DNA of 64,000 nt from Dietzia sp. NCCP-2495 (GCF_026011735.1 NZ_BRVN01000006.1:104234-168233); one strand, 5' to 3'. Numbered from the stretch's first letter, positions 18,701 through 28,169 are shown. Notes: generated by a model from the letters alone, not told the origin. Program-made: numbers and translations.

Positions 18701-19991
18701 GGATGCGGAGCAGGGACATCAGGCCCTTGGCCGGCCCGGTCGGATCGGCGCCGAGATCCACCAACCGGGCCGCGCTCGCGAGCTGGTGGCGGCCCAGCCG
18801 GCGCGCGAGGGTCTGCGCCTGCGCCACCGGGAACCGGTCGATCGTCGCGAACTCCTCCGTCCCCGCCGCGCTGCGCGCTGCCAGCGTGCGGCCGGACACG
18901 ACGAGTTGCACACCCCGGCGGACGGCGAGGCCCGACTCCGGGGCGGTCAGGTCGAGCACCGTCACCCCGTCGTAGCCGGACTCGCCGACCAGCCGCTCCG
19001 TGCCGTCGACGAACCCGTCGTCGATCACCACCACCAGGTGGGGGCGGTCCGGATCAGGCTTGGCCGAGCGGCTGAACCTGCTCCGGTCGGCGATCTCGTC
19101 CTCAAGGGACTGTTCGAGAGTCCCCAGCGAGGTGTAGAACATCCGCTCGGGACCCATCCCGTCCACCTCGGTGGGATGGCCGAGGTGCGGCAACCACTTG
19201 GCCCACGACCACTGCGGATCGTCGGGGTCCCCGGTCACCACGGCGATCTGCAGGTCGTCCGGCCCGTGGAACGTGCACAGCTCGCAGAGCATCACCCGGA
19301 CCAACGCGCGGGTGTCCTCGGAGGGGCCATCGATGTTCACCGCGGGGAAGGCCCGGAGGTTGAGGGAGACCGGGAGTCCGTGGACCACCGAGTGCGTGCG
19401 CACGAATCGGCGCAACGCCACCGCCGAGACCGGCTCCAGGTCCTCCACCGGCCCGGTCTCCGGTCGCTGCAGACGGGTCGCGAGCCGCTGGCTGCCCACT
19501 CCGAGGCGGACGTGGACGAAATCCGGGTCCGAGGGGCGGCGCTCCCACATTCGCCGTGACCCCACCGAGGTCAGCAGCGCGGAGGGCTCGGGGTGGTTCC
19601 ATTCCAGAGCCGCGCGCTGGGCGGCGGCGGTCTGCCCTACCTCGCGCCGGGTGCGCTCGAGGTACCGGAGGTAGTCCTTCCGGTCCTCGTCCAGTTCCGC
19701 CGGCCGCTTCCCGCCGTTCTGGCGGCCCGAGGCGAGCATGCCGCCCATCGAGACGAGCATCATGAGCGGGAACATCATCATGAACGGGTTGCGCATCATG
19801 GATGAACCCATGGTGAAGAACAGGGCGAGCATGCCGAGCACCGCCACGATGAGGATCACCGGCATGATCTTGGCCATGAGGTTGCCCGGGACCGGCCGCG
19901 GGACCTCGGGCGGCGCGGTGAGGGGTACCTCGCCACCGGGTATACGGGGTGGGGCCAGTCGTGGCCTTCGCACGAACGCTTCGGTGGTCAC
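15774..19991 (-). CDS. eccC: Type VII secretion ATPase EccC
   Basis: A 1405-residue FtsK/SpoIIIE-type motor, the substrate-recognising ATPase of ESX systems. The N-terminus (MTTEAFVRRPRLAPPRIPGG) leads into two membrane segments (about residues 38-90). Three nucleotide-binding domains follow, with P-loops GATGSGKSEFL (about 485), GGPQSGKSTAL (about 893) and ADAGSGKTTVL (about 1194). A low-complexity Ala/Asp/Gly linker separates domains 1 and 2 (about residues 745-810). It is a single polypeptide, not split into Ca and Cb. The GTG at 19991 has GAGGAGGGG upstream; the frame extends 14 codons further. It is divergent from eccD. Confidence 0.95.
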   Translation of the reverse strand: MTTEAFVRRPRLAPPRIPGGEVPLTAPPEVPRPVPGNLMAKIMPVILIVAVLGMLALFFTMGSSMMRNPFMMMFPLMMLVSMGGMLASGRQNGGKRPAELDEDRKDYLRYLERTRREVGQTAAAQRAALEWNHPEPSALLTSVGSRRMWERRPSDPDFVHVRLGVGSQRLATRLQRPETGPVEDLEPVSAVALRRFVRTHSVVHGLPVSLNLRAFPAVNIDGPSEDTRALVRVMLCELCTFHGPDDLQIAVVTGDPDDPQWSWAKWLPHLGHPTEVDGMGPERMFYTSLGTLEQSLEDEIADRSRFSRSAKPDPDRPHLVVVIDDGFVDGTERLVGESGYDGVTVLDLTAPESGLAVRRGVQLVVSGRTLAARSAAGTEEFATIDRFPVAQAQTLARRLGRHQLASAARLVDLGADPTGPAKGLMSLLRIPDAAAIEPADVWRPRTARERLRVPIGTTVDGRPVEIDIKEAAENGMGPHGLCIGATGSGKSEFLRTLVLSMVTTHSPDALNLVLVDFKGGATFLGLESLPHVSAVITNLEGEFDLVDRMKDALYGEMTRRQELLRAAGNFANVGDYEKARAAGAPLDPLPALFIVVDEFSELLTQKPDFAELFVAIGRLGRSLQMHLLLASQRLEEGKLRGLDSHLSYRIGLKTFSASESRSVLGVVDAYHLPGTPGAGYLKTDSDDLTRFHAAYVSGPYETPVIDDDDERTGPRLRAVEFTSIGVPLPELPEAAPDTRDADHDVSAQAGPADVAGASDSFGGTGAFAGLPSMADLLDDSPPHLDADPGPDAAPAAGDGAATGGEHTPKSLLDVVVDRLRGHGRPAHEVWLPPLDEPESVDVLLGGPVDVPVSAADVPTLTWPVGTVDKPYEQRRDPFLVRLDGGAGNVAVAGGPQSGKSTALRTLIMSAAATHAPELVQFFCVDLGGGSLAGLRDVPHVGYVAGRRDLDGIRRSVAELTTLLAEREARFRRLGLESMTDFRRQRAEYLALEPAERASHPLHGDRFGDVFLVIDGWATFRGEFEELAEKVTALTSGGLSYGIHVVVSVSRWAELRSTMKDFMGTRIELRLGDPGESEAGRVKGALVPEGRPGRGIVKSGLHTLIGLPRLDGGSSVADLAEGVRAAAADLRALYGDRAAPPVRLLADDIPRSAVLAEIEAAGARIRPNRALLGIGENALQPVTLDFRTQPHFMAFADAGSGKTTVLRNIVESIVATTTPEEAKILLVDYRRSLLGVVPDDHLAGYISSAKSAQALIPQLVPYFQKRLPGDDVTAEQLATRSWWTGPEIYVVVDDHDLVAPSAGADPLSDLHQFFPQARDVGLHMVVTRRMGGVSRAMYSGTIAKLRELSVDMLVMSGSRDEGNIVGKLKPSPLPPGRGTLVSRDSGTQMIQVCSVPPVVSAIPGDD

Positions 19992-20134
19992 CCTGGAAGT
20001 CCCCTCCTCGTACTCCGACCGGTATCGGTCCACGGGTGTGCCCTGCCCCCGACCGTCCGGGACCCCACGACGCTACAGTGTCCCCGGAAACGACGGAACA
20101 TGCTGCCACACAACGTAGACGGGGGTTGTCGCTG

Positions 20135-21601
20135 GTGACTGCTCAGACCGGGGAGCCGACCGGGGGCGCGGCGCTGTGCCGCGTGTCCGTGGTCGGCGGA
20201 GACACCCAGATCGACCTCGGACTCCCCGCGGACGTCCCGGTGGGGGCGCTAGTACCGGACCTCGTGGCACTCGTGGAGTCCCGTGCCCCCGCCCGGTCGG
20301 AGCTCGAGCCGGAGCCGGAGGACCGGACGTGGCACTGGTCGATCGCCACCATCGGCCACGCTCCCATCGACCCGGCAGTCTCCCTGACGGAGGCCGGGAT
20401 CCGGGACGGCGACCTGGTGATCCTCCAGCGCGCGGACTCTGCGCAACCGCCGGCCCTGTTCGACGACGTGATCGACGCGGTGGCCACCCTCCGACGGGAC
20501 GAGAGCTCGTGGAGTCCCACGGCAGCCCGCCGGACCGGCTATGCGGTGTTCCTCGTGGGACTCCTCGCTACGCTCGCCACGCTGTGGCAGACGCGGGCCG
20601 GAGGCGCCTCGGTGGTGCCGCCTCTCGCGGTGGCCCTCATCGGGGCCGGCCTGCTGGTGACGGCGGTGCTGTCCTCGCTGGTGTACGCCGACAGGACCAC
20701 CGCGCGGGTCCTCGGGGTCGGCGGGGTCGCGGTGGTGGCGGGCGGGGCCGGACTGGCACTTCCCGGCACCCCCGGCGCCGCGCACCTGCTTCTCGCCGCT
20801 GCCGTGGTGACCGCGGCGTCACTGCCACTCATGCGCGTGATCGGGGCAGGCGAACCGGAGTTCACCGCGGCCACGACCGCCGGCGCGATCACGGCCGTCG
20901 CCGCCGCGGTGACGTTGCTCACCGACCTCCCGCTGCGGCCGGTCGCCGCGGGCACCGCCGCCGTGGCCCTGCTGGTCCTGGCCCTGGGGCCCAGGATCGC
21001 CATCGCGGTGGGCCGCCTCCCGGTGCCGCCGGTGCCCACCGCCGGCGATCCGATCGATCCCGGCGACGACGACTCCCGTCCCACCATCGAGGCGGTCGGC
21101 GCGGTGGGCGCCACCACGCTGCCCTCCGCCACACGACTGGCCGAGCGGGCTCACCGCGCGGACAGCGTCCTGACCGGCGTCACCGTGGGCTCGGCCCTGT
21201 CCCTCACTGTGGCTGCGCTGCTCATGCTGCCCGGTGGGCCCTCGTACCGGTGGCAGGCCGTGGCACTGGCGGCAGTGTTCGGGCTCGTCGTGGCCGCGCG
21301 CGGTCGCTCGCATTCCGACCTCACGCGCGCGACCGTCCTGATCTCGTGCGGGGCCGTGGTCCTGGCCGGGGTCGCCTACAGCTTCACCGTGGCGGGGTCC
21401 GAGCCGGCGCTGTCGATCGGGCTGGCACTCATGGTGCTGCTGGCCCCGGTGGCGTTGTGGTCTGGCGTGGTCGTGCCCCGGACCGAGCACGCCCCCACCA
21501 CCCGGCGGCTCGTCGAGATCGGCGAGTACCTGCTGCTCTGCTCGATCATCCCGCTCCTGTTCTGGATCCTCGGGCTGTACGCCCTGGTCCGGAACCTGTG
21601 A
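20135..21601 (+). CDS. eccD: Type VII secretion integral membrane protein EccD
   Basis: A 488-residue ESX core component. Residues 1-100 form the ubiquitin-like cytoplasmic domain (CRVSVVGGDTQIDLGLPADV, LTEAGIRDGDLVILQ). Eleven or so membrane helices follow, beginning at GYAVFLVGLLATLATLW and ending ILGLYALVRNL. EccD dimers form the membrane pore region of the secretion complex. The GTG at 20135 lies after a GGGGG tract; a TTG nine bases upstream is an alternative. It sits ten bases before mycP and probably shares its transcript. Confidence 0.93.
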   Translation: MTAQTGEPTGGAALCRVSVVGGDTQIDLGLPADVPVGALVPDLVALVESRAPARSELEPEPEDRTWHWSIATIGHAPIDPAVSLTEAGIRDGDLVILQRADSAQPPALFDDVIDAVATLRRDESSWSPTAARRTGYAVFLVGLLATLATLWQTRAGGASVVPPLAVALIGAGLLVTAVLSSLVYADRTTARVLGVGGVAVVAGGAGLALPGTPGAAHLLLAAAVVTAASLPLMRVIGAGEPEFTAATTAGAITAVAAAVTLLTDLPLRPVAAGTAAVALLVLALGPRIAIAVGRLPVPPVPTAGDPIDPGDDDSRPTIEAVGAVGATTLPSATRLAERAHRADSVLTGVTVGSALSLTVAALLMLPGGPSYRWQAVALAAVFGLVVAARGRSHSDLTRATVLISCGAVVLAGVAYSFTVAGSEPALSIGLALMVLLAPVALWSGVVVPRTEHAPTTRRLVEIGEYLLLCSIIPLLFWILGLYALVRNL

Positions 21602-21611
21602 GGGGCGGGAC

Positions 21612-23033
21612 GTGAGTTCACGCCCCCGGCTGCGGGTGGCGGCCGCGCCGCTCGCCGTGGCCGCGGTCCTCGGGGTGGCCGCCTCCACCGGCGCACCGGC
21701 TGCGCTCGCCCAGTCGGCGGGCCCACCCGTGGCGACGGAGGGCCCGATCCTCGGTGGTCCCCCGCAACCCCCGTCCCCCACCGAGCGGACATCCGAGTGT
21801 GCGGCCCCCGAGTTCTCCGGCGACGCCTCGCAGGTGCCCGCCCCGAGCCAGATCCTCGACCTGGACCGTGCCCGGGAGCTGGCGACCGGCCGCGGCCAGA
21901 AGGTCGCCGTGATCGACACCGGCGTGACCCCGCATCCCCGGCTGGGCCCGGTCCAGCCCGGCGGCGACTACGTCTCCGATGGCGACGGTCTCCAGGACTG
22001 CGACGGCCACGGCACGATCGTCGCCGGCCTCATCGCGGCCGCGCCGTCCGCTGACGACGGGTTCGCGGGTGTCGCCCCCGACGCCGAGATCCTCTCCATC
22101 CGACAGTCCAGCCTGGCCTTCGGCCCGGCCGAGCGCGGGTCCCTGCCCGAGTACCAGCAGGTCGGCGACGGCTACGGAACCGTGACGACCCTCGCCGCAG
22201 CGGTGGTGCGCGCGGTCGACCTGGGCGCCACCGTGATCAACATCTCCCAGGTGGCGTGCGCTCCATCCGCCGAAGCGCTGGACGACGACATGCTGGGCCG
22301 CTCCCTGCGTTTCGCGCACGACCGTGGCGTGGTGGTGGTGGCCGCTGCCGGCAACCTCCAGGGCAACGGCCCGTGCGGAGCTCAGAACCCTCTCGCCGAC
22401 CCGGCCAGTCCGCACGCACCGGCGTGGAACACCGTCTCCACGCACGTCTCCCCCGCCCGGTGGTCGGACCAGGTGCTCACCGTGGGGGCGGTCGACGCGC
22501 GCGGCAGTGCCGTGCCGTTCAGCATCCGGGGACCGTGGCTGGGCGTGGCCGCGCCCGGCACGGACATCGTCTCGCTGGACCCCGCACCCGGCGCCACCGG
22601 GCTGGTGAACCGGCAGCAGACCGCCGACGGTCTCTCCCCGTTCGCCGGATCCAGTTTCTCGACCGCGTACGTCTCCGGGCTCGCCGCCCTGCTGCGTGAA
22701 CGCTTCCCGGACGCGGGGCCCGACGAGATCATGAACCGGATCAAGGCCACCTCGCACGCCCCGCAATCCGGTCACGACGAGCGGACAGGCGCCGGGGTGA
22801 TCGACCCCGTGGCCGCACTCACCGACACCACGATCCCCGAGTCCGGGGTCGGATCGGTGGAGTTCGTCGAGCCGGAGCCCGATCCCGGGCCGGATCCGCT
22901 CCCGACGATCCTCGCGTTCTCCGGTGCGGGCCTTCTGCTCGTGCTCGCCGGCGGAGGCTGGGCGATCGCCCTGGCCGTCCGGCGCCAGCCCCGCCCGGAC
23001 GTCACCGTCGACGCCGTGGACGACACGTACTGA
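21612..23033 (+). CDS. mycP: Mycosin, type VII secretion subtilisin-like serine protease
   Basis: A 473-residue membrane-anchored protease needed for stability and activity of ESX complexes. It has a signal peptide (residues 1-33, ending PAALAQS), the catalytic Asp in KVAVIDTGVTPHP (about residue 102), His in DCDGHGTIVAGLIAA (about 133) and Ser in FAGSSFSTAYVSGL (about 347). A Pro-rich stretch and a C-terminal membrane helix (TILAFSGAGLLLVLAGGGWA) follow, with a basic stop-transfer. The start is a GTG, ten bases after eccD. Confidence 0.95.
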   Translation: MSSRPRLRVAAAPLAVAAVLGVAASTGAPAALAQSAGPPVATEGPILGGPPQPPSPTERTSECAAPEFSGDASQVPAPSQILDLDRARELATGRGQKVAVIDTGVTPHPRLGPVQPGGDYVSDGDGLQDCDGHGTIVAGLIAAAPSADDGFAGVAPDAEILSIRQSSLAFGPAERGSLPEYQQVGDGYGTVTTLAAAVVRAVDLGATVINISQVACAPSAEALDDDMLGRSLRFAHDRGVVVVAAAGNLQGNGPCGAQNPLADPASPHAPAWNTVSTHVSPARWSDQVLTVGAVDARGSAVPFSIRGPWLGVAAPGTDIVSLDPAPGATGLVNRQQTADGLSPFAGSSFSTAYVSGLAALLRERFPDAGPDEIMNRIKATSHAPQSGHDERTGAGVIDPVAALTDTTIPESGVGSVEFVEPEPDPGPDPLPTILAFSGAGLLLVLAGGGWAIALAVRRQPRPDVTVDAVDDTY

Positions 23034-23070
23034 CACCCGGGCGACGGCGGTCCGTGCCGCCCGCTCCGAC

Positions 23071-24504
23071 TCAGCCGCCGCGCAGTTGCATCGGCACGGG
23101 TACGGAGTCCGGCCCCACGCCGTCGTGCGCGACCAGCGCCGTCTCGCGGCTGAGCAGCGGGCCCGGCGCGAGGAGCCGGTCGATCGACCACGGGATCGGG
23201 GTGGGGGCGGCCCCCAGACCCAACACCTCGGCCACACCGGCGTCGGGGATCTCGAAGCGGGTCCCGGTGGCGGAGATATAGCCGAGCGACTCGGCGCGCC
23301 GTGCCTCGCCCGAGGAGTCGGTGACCTGGGCGAACCAGCCGGTGGAGTCGGGGCTGGCGAACCAGTCGGTGTGGTCGCCGCCGCCGTCGGCCCCGGCCAG
23401 CGGTGTGGGCACCACGCCCTCGGGCAGCGGGAGGTCACGGCCGGACAGCAGGCTGAGCTCGGCTCGCGGGTCACCGTCTGCCCGGTGCCACAGCACGCAC
23501 GTCACCGGCTCGGCGTCGGCCTCGAGCAGTTCGGGCTTCGCCGTGGGGAAATGGTCCAGGGGAAGTCGCTGCACCACGGACACCGCGGCGATCTGCTCCG
23601 GGGAGACCTCGGGCATCTCGGCGCGACCGGAAGAGTCCGCGGCGCGCAGGGCCGCGGCCGCGGTGACCGGAATCGGCTGGACGCCGTCGGACAACACGAG
23701 GTGATAGGTGTCGCCGTCGGTGCCGGGTTCCCGCACGACCGTGCCCACCCCGAACCCGTCCAGCGCGCCGGCGGAGTCACGGTCGGGTACCTCCGGGACC
23801 GCCAGCGGCGGGGAGTCCTCGAGCGCGTCGAGCAGCCCGGTGCTCACCGGTCGCGGTGTGGCGTCGGCCAGGCCCAGCGACCGCATCAGGGACGTGTCCG
23901 CGGTGTCGACCCGCGCCTTACGTCCCTCATACAGCAGGTACGTACCGTCCCCGCCCGTGGCCAACACGGACTGACCCGGGCCGGTCGGCGCCGCACCGGC
24001 GGCGTCGGTCGGACCGGCCACCACGCCCGTGGTCACGGTTCCCTCCGCGTCCGTGTCGCAGACGGTCCAGTCCACGGCCCCGCCGCCGGTGTCGAGAGCC
24101 GACGGGGCCCCGGGGATACCGAGCATCGGCCCGCGGGGGTACTCGTCCAGTTTGTCGTCCTTGACGTCGGTCGGGGACTCGGCCTCGCCCACGATGAGGC
24201 GTGCGGACGCGAGATTGAGCACGGGGTGAAGTCGGTCCCCGACCCGGACATACAGCGCGCCGGAGTCCTTGGCCAGCACGATCGAGGAATCACCCACGGC
24301 GCCCTGCGGTCGCAACAGCGCGAGGATCCCGCACCCCAGCAGGACCAGCACCGCCAGCGCCAGGCCCACCATGACGGAACGGTTCTGCGAGCGCATCGGA
24401 TCGTGGATCATCCTCGGGTCCCGGCGCATGAGGGCGTGCTGCAGCCGCCGCACCAGGAACCGATAGCCGTTGACCTGTGGCTTGGTGGTCAGCGGTGCCG
24501 CCAT
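23071..24504 (-). CDS. eccB: Type VII secretion protein EccB
   Basis: A 477-residue ESX core protein. The N-terminal signature TTKPQVNGYRFLVRRLQHAL is cytoplasmic. One membrane helix (about residues 44-64, VMVGLALAVLVLLGCGILAL) is followed by a large periplasmic domain with repeats (SGALYVRVGDRLHPVLNLASA) and the family segment RGPMLGIPGAPSAL. Cys pairs (VCDTDAEG, VTCVLWHRAD) are typical. It starts at the ATG at 24504, divergent from eccE across about 100 bp. Confidence 0.93.
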   Translation of the reverse strand: MAAPLTTKPQVNGYRFLVRRLQHALMRRDPRMIHDPMRSQNRSVMVGLALAVLVLLGCGILALLRPQGAVGDSSIVLAKDSGALYVRVGDRLHPVLNLASARLIVGEAESPTDVKDDKLDEYPRGPMLGIPGAPSALDTGGGAVDWTVCDTDAEGTVTTGVVAGPTDAAGAAPTGPGQSVLATGGDGTYLLYEGRKARVDTADTSLMRSLGLADATPRPVSTGLLDALEDSPPLAVPEVPDRDSAGALDGFGVGTVVREPGTDGDTYHLVLSDGVQPIPVTAAAALRAADSSGRAEMPEVSPEQIAAVSVVQRLPLDHFPTAKPELLEADAEPVTCVLWHRADGDPRAELSLLSGRDLPLPEGVVPTPLAGADGGGDHTDWFASPDSTGWFAQVTDSSGEARRAESLGYISATGTRFEIPDAGVAEVLGLGAAPTPIPWSIDRLLAPGPLLSRETALVAHDGVGPDSVPVPMQLRGG

Positions 24505-24607
24505 GGATTTTCCCCCGTCTGTCTGCGCTCGTCGCCACGGCTACCCTAGTGAATCGACGGCGACCAAGTGGCACTGGCGAAGTGATGACGAGAATCGGGG
24601 ATTGTCG

Positions 24608-26347
24608 ATGAGCACGGGCGATCACGGGGACGACGCGGTGGTGATCCGGGACGGGAGGACACGCGTGCGCCCGCCCGCCGGGTTCGAGGGCACCGTGCCG
24701 GACCGGTCCAACCCGACGCCGCTCAACCGGCTCTCGCCCGGATCGATCGTGACCGTGCAGGTCCTCGCCCTGGGCCCGGCGCTCGTGGCGGGGGTTCTGC
24801 TCGCCCCGCACGGGGTGCCCGTCTGGGTGGTCCCGGTGATCGTGGCGGTGGCGGCACTCGCCCTGACCATCCGGTGGCGCGATCACTCCCCCGTCGAGCG
24901 CCTGGTGCACCGGGGCGGCCGGACCGTCGCCGATCCGGCGCCCCTGGCCGTGGACCTCCCGGACGGGTCCACGATGGGGGTCATCCGCGACGGCCGACTG
25001 CTGGTGTCGGTCCTCGCGGTCCGCCCGGACTCGCCCGTCCTCGTGGTGGACGGCACGCGCCCGGCCGCGACCATCCCGCTGGACCTGCTCTCGGACCACC
25101 TCAGCCGGTACGACGTCGACCTGCACTCGATCGACGTCACCGTCGCCCCGGTCGGGGTCGGCGAGGGCGACCGGACGGCCTGGATCACCCTCAGATTCGA
25201 CCCCGCTCTCGACCCCGCCGCCGTGGACCGCCGTGGGGGCGGGGACGACGGCGCGGTGCGCACGCTCGTCACCGTGACCCGTCGACTCGCGCTGCGGCTG
25301 GGCGGCGAGGGACTCGGGGTGACCCCGCTCGACTCCGCCGGGATCGACAGGGACATCGCCCGGTACACGGGACGGGGCCGGTACGCGGCGGGGCCGACCG
25401 GTGCGGGGACGCCGAACGGTGGGGAGACGCCGGACGCCGCTACCGCGGCCGTCGACCCGGCGTCCGGGGTCGCTGCGTCCGGGGTCGCGGGTTCCGGGGT
25501 CGCGGGTTCCGGGGTCGCCGGCGTGCTCCGGATCGACGCACTGGCCCGCTCCCACGCGGGAGCCACCTGGATCTCACTGCGGGGACGCGACCGCGCGGGC
25601 CGACTCCACTGGTGCGCGGCGGTGACCGTTCCACCCGGCGCCGACGCCCCCACCGGAACCCGCCTGCTGGACCCGCGCGCCGGAGGCGACCCGCTCGCCA
25701 CTGCTCCCGGGCGACCGGGCATCGGGGCCGACTCGTCCCTACGGCCGCAGCGGGACACCGCACCCGCCCTCGCGGCGGTCTCCCCGGTCCTCGACGGCAC
25801 GCACCCACTGCTCGGAGTGGACGCCGACGGACGGGCCGTGCGCCTCGGGCTGCCCGGGCACGCGCGCCGGATGTCCCTGGTGGGGACCGCCCGGACGGCC
25901 CGTCTGATCACGGCGCGCGCCCTGTCCGCCGGGATCGCCGTGGAGGTGATCACCGAGGATCCGACCCCGTGGGGCGCACTGCACTCCCGCGGGCACCGGC
26001 TCGTCGTGCGTCACCCCGACGCCGGTCACCCCAACGGCAGTCACCCCAACGGCAGTCACCCCGACGACCGTGGCGACCCCGGGTGGACGCCGGGCCTCGT
26101 CGTCGTCGACGCCACCTCCACCGACCCCACCGCATCGACCGGCGGCGCCTCCGGAGAGCTCCCCTCCACCCTCCCGGGCGGGGCCCCCGTCCTCACGGTG
26201 ACCCCACCGGGCGGCCGGGCCCCGCGCGCGGCGGTTCAGCTGACCGAGAACGTCGGGGACGCGGCCGGGTCGCTCACCGTGACCGCCGACGGCAGACGGA
26301 TGCACCTCGGACTCCTCGAACTGCGCGACGAGGCGCAGTACGTCTGA
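24608..26347 (+). CDS. eccE: Type VII secretion protein EccE
   Basis: A 579-residue ESX core protein. Two membrane helices near the N-terminus (VLALGPALVAGVLLAP and VPVWVVPVIVAVAALAL) follow an 80-residue cytoplasmic leader, and a long mixed alpha/beta domain follows (VERLVHRGGRTV). Two short repeat tracts expand it: V-A-G-S-G (25470-25520) and Thr/His-Pro-Asn-Gly-Ser (26020-26065). The protein is longer than many EccE proteins. The start at 24608 begins MSTGDHGDD; the frame remains open to 24470. It converges with eccA. Confidence 0.85.
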   Translation: MSTGDHGDDAVVIRDGRTRVRPPAGFEGTVPDRSNPTPLNRLSPGSIVTVQVLALGPALVAGVLLAPHGVPVWVVPVIVAVAALALTIRWRDHSPVERLVHRGGRTVADPAPLAVDLPDGSTMGVIRDGRLLVSVLAVRPDSPVLVVDGTRPAATIPLDLLSDHLSRYDVDLHSIDVTVAPVGVGEGDRTAWITLRFDPALDPAAVDRRGGGDDGAVRTLVTVTRRLALRLGGEGLGVTPLDSAGIDRDIARYTGRGRYAAGPTGAGTPNGGETPDAATAAVDPASGVAASGVAGSGVAGSGVAGVLRIDALARSHAGATWISLRGRDRAGRLHWCAAVTVPPGADAPTGTRLLDPRAGGDPLATAPGRPGIGADSSLRPQRDTAPALAAVSPVLDGTHPLLGVDADGRAVRLGLPGHARRMSLVGTARTARLITARALSAGIAVEVITEDPTPWGALHSRGHRLVVRHPDAGHPNGSHPNGSHPDDRGDPGWTPGLVVVDATSTDPTASTGGASGELPSTLPGGAPVLTVTPPGGRAPRAAVQLTENVGDAAGSLTVTADGRRMHLGLLELRDEAQYV

Positions 26348-26364
26348 TCAGCTCCTCTGATCAG
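26344..26364. repeat. Twin CTGATCAG palindromes between convergent eccE and eccA
   Basis: The palindromic octamer CTGATCAG occurs at 26344-26351 and 26357-26364 with a five-base spacer, so either strand can form an 8-bp hairpin. The eccE stop codon lies in the first copy and the eccA stop codon in the second. It may act as a weak bidirectional terminator. Confidence 0.4.
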
Positions 26365-28169
26365 CTCATTGTCGACAGGACCGACCGCACTGCCGCCTGC
26401 AGGTCCGCGGCCTCGATCCGGCGCAGCGTGGACTCGTCCAACGAGGTCACGTCGAGCGAGACGTCGGAGCTGAGGCGGTACTCGCGCTCCTCCTCGGCCG
26501 CCTCGATGAGGTTGCGCACGAACCGCCCGTTGCCGGCGAGGTCGATCGCGCGCCGCTGCTGCCCGCTACCGTCCGGGCGGGTCGTGGAGTGCAGCTGCGC
26601 GCACACCCGCCGGATCTCGTCGGCGGCCTCCGGGGACAGGTCCGAGTCCCGCTTCCCGGCGATGAGGGTCGCGATCGCGGTGAGCTCGTCGGCGTCGTAG
26701 GAGGCGAACCGGACGCGCTTGGCGAAGCGCGAGGCCAGGCCCTCGTTGGCGTCGAGGAAGCGGTCGATCTCGGCGTCGTACCCGGCGATGATCACCACCA
26801 GCCGGTCGCGGTCGTTCTCCATGCGGGCGAGCAGCGCGTCGACCGCCTCGCGGCCGAACGCGTCACCGCCGGACAGGCCCTGCTGGACCAGCGTGTAGGC
26901 CTCGTCGATGAACAACACGCCGTCCATCGCGCTGTCGATGAGCTTGTTGGTCTTGATCGCCGTGGAGCCCAGGTGCTGGCCCACGAAGTCCTGACGGGTG
27001 GCCTCGACCAGATTGTCGGTGCGCAGGACGCCCAGCCCCTGGTAGATCTTGGCCACCACGCGGGCGATGGTGGTCTTGCCGGTGCCGGGCGGCCCGGTGA
27101 AGGCGAGGTGGTTGCTGCGGGCGGCGGTGGCCATCCCGCGGTCGGCACGCACCCGTGCGAGGGTTGCCGCGGACTGCAGCTTGGCCACCTGCTCCTTGAC
27201 CTCCGCCATGCCGATCTGCGCGTCGAGTTCGGCGCGGGCGGCGGCGAGCACCTCGGCACCGCGGGCCTCGCCCTCGGCCCGGTCGAGTTCCTCCGGGGTC
27301 GGGGTGGAGGCGGGGTCCCACCGGTCGGTCCGGGCGTCGATCGCCTCGCGGCTGGTCACCACGAGCCGGTACCGCGGGTCGCGCAGGGCGCGGGCGTTGG
27401 CCTCGAACGACGGCTGCTCGGAGTACACGGTCTCGAACACCTCGACCGCCTCCTCCTCCTTGCCCATCTCGCGCAGGGTCAGTCCGCGGGTGAACCGCGC
27501 GGCGGTACGGGCCGCCTCGAGCGGCCCCTCGTCAGCGGCGGTGAGCCGCTGGACCGCCTCGCCGAACAGACCGAGCTGCGCGCACGCCGTGCCCACCATG
27601 ACGTGGGCGCCGGCGGCCATGTGCGGCTCCTCCCACTCCCTGGATCCGGCGAGCGCGGTCATCACATCCGGCCAGCGCTGGGTGCGGTGGTACAGAACGC
27701 CCCGCACATAGGCGATGACCCGCCGGTCGGTGGCCGCCTCCGACTGCTCCCTGCTGACGAGCTGCTCGGCCTCGTCCAGGAGCTGCTCGGCCTCGGAGAA
27801 ACGGGACTGACCCATGCGCTGCACCGCGAGCGCGCACGCGGCCTCGGCACGGTCGGCGAGTGGGTGCTCGATGTAGAGACCGGCGTGGAAGCGGGCGGCG
27901 AGGGTGCGGGGGGCGAGTCCGAGTCGGCGGGACTCGCGGCCGAGGGTGCGGCTCTCGCGGTGTAGAGCCTCGAGCACGGCCGGGTCTGTGTCGCCGTTCA
28001 CCAGTCTGCCGAGCCACGCGTCGGCCATGGACGGGTCCCATTCGGACGCCCGCCGGAAGGCCAGTTCTGCATACTTCGCATCACGCGGTGCCTGCTGGTC
28101 CTCGACCTGGATCCCCAGGGACAACACCCCGGCGTGAAAGGCCTTCTGCGCCTGGCGAACGTCAACCAT
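26361..28169 (-). CDS. eccA: Type VII secretion AAA+ ATPase EccA
   Basis: A 602-residue cytosolic ATPase. Residues 1-270 are TPR-like helical repeats (AWLGRLVNGDTDPAVLEAL, ALAVQRMGQSRFSEAEQLL). The C-terminal CbbX-type AAA+ domain has Walker A FTGPPGTGKTTIARVVAKI (about residue 357), Walker B GVLFIDEAYTLVQQ and a sensor region (DRLVVIIAGYDAEIDRFL). EccA proteins recycle EspG chaperones from PE/PPE substrates, and the island indeed carries both. The ATG at 28169 is the first start. Confidence 0.93.
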   Translation of the reverse strand: MVDVRQAQKAFHAGVLSLGIQVEDQQAPRDAKYAELAFRRASEWDPSMADAWLGRLVNGDTDPAVLEALHRESRTLGRESRRLGLAPRTLAARFHAGLYIEHPLADRAEAACALAVQRMGQSRFSEAEQLLDEAEQLVSREQSEAATDRRVIAYVRGVLYHRTQRWPDVMTALAGSREWEEPHMAAGAHVMVGTACAQLGLFGEAVQRLTAADEGPLEAARTAARFTRGLTLREMGKEEEAVEVFETVYSEQPSFEANARALRDPRYRLVVTSREAIDARTDRWDPASTPTPEELDRAEGEARGAEVLAAARAELDAQIGMAEVKEQVAKLQSAATLARVRADRGMATAARSNHLAFTGPPGTGKTTIARVVAKIYQGLGVLRTDNLVEATRQDFVGQHLGSTAIKTNKLIDSAMDGVLFIDEAYTLVQQGLSGGDAFGREAVDALLARMENDRDRLVVIIAGYDAEIDRFLDANEGLASRFAKRVRFASYDADELTAIATLIAGKRDSDLSPEAADEIRRVCAQLHSTTRPDGSGQQRRAIDLAGNGRFVRNLIEAAEEEREYRLSSDVSLDVTSLDESTLRRIEAADLQAAVRSVLSTMS

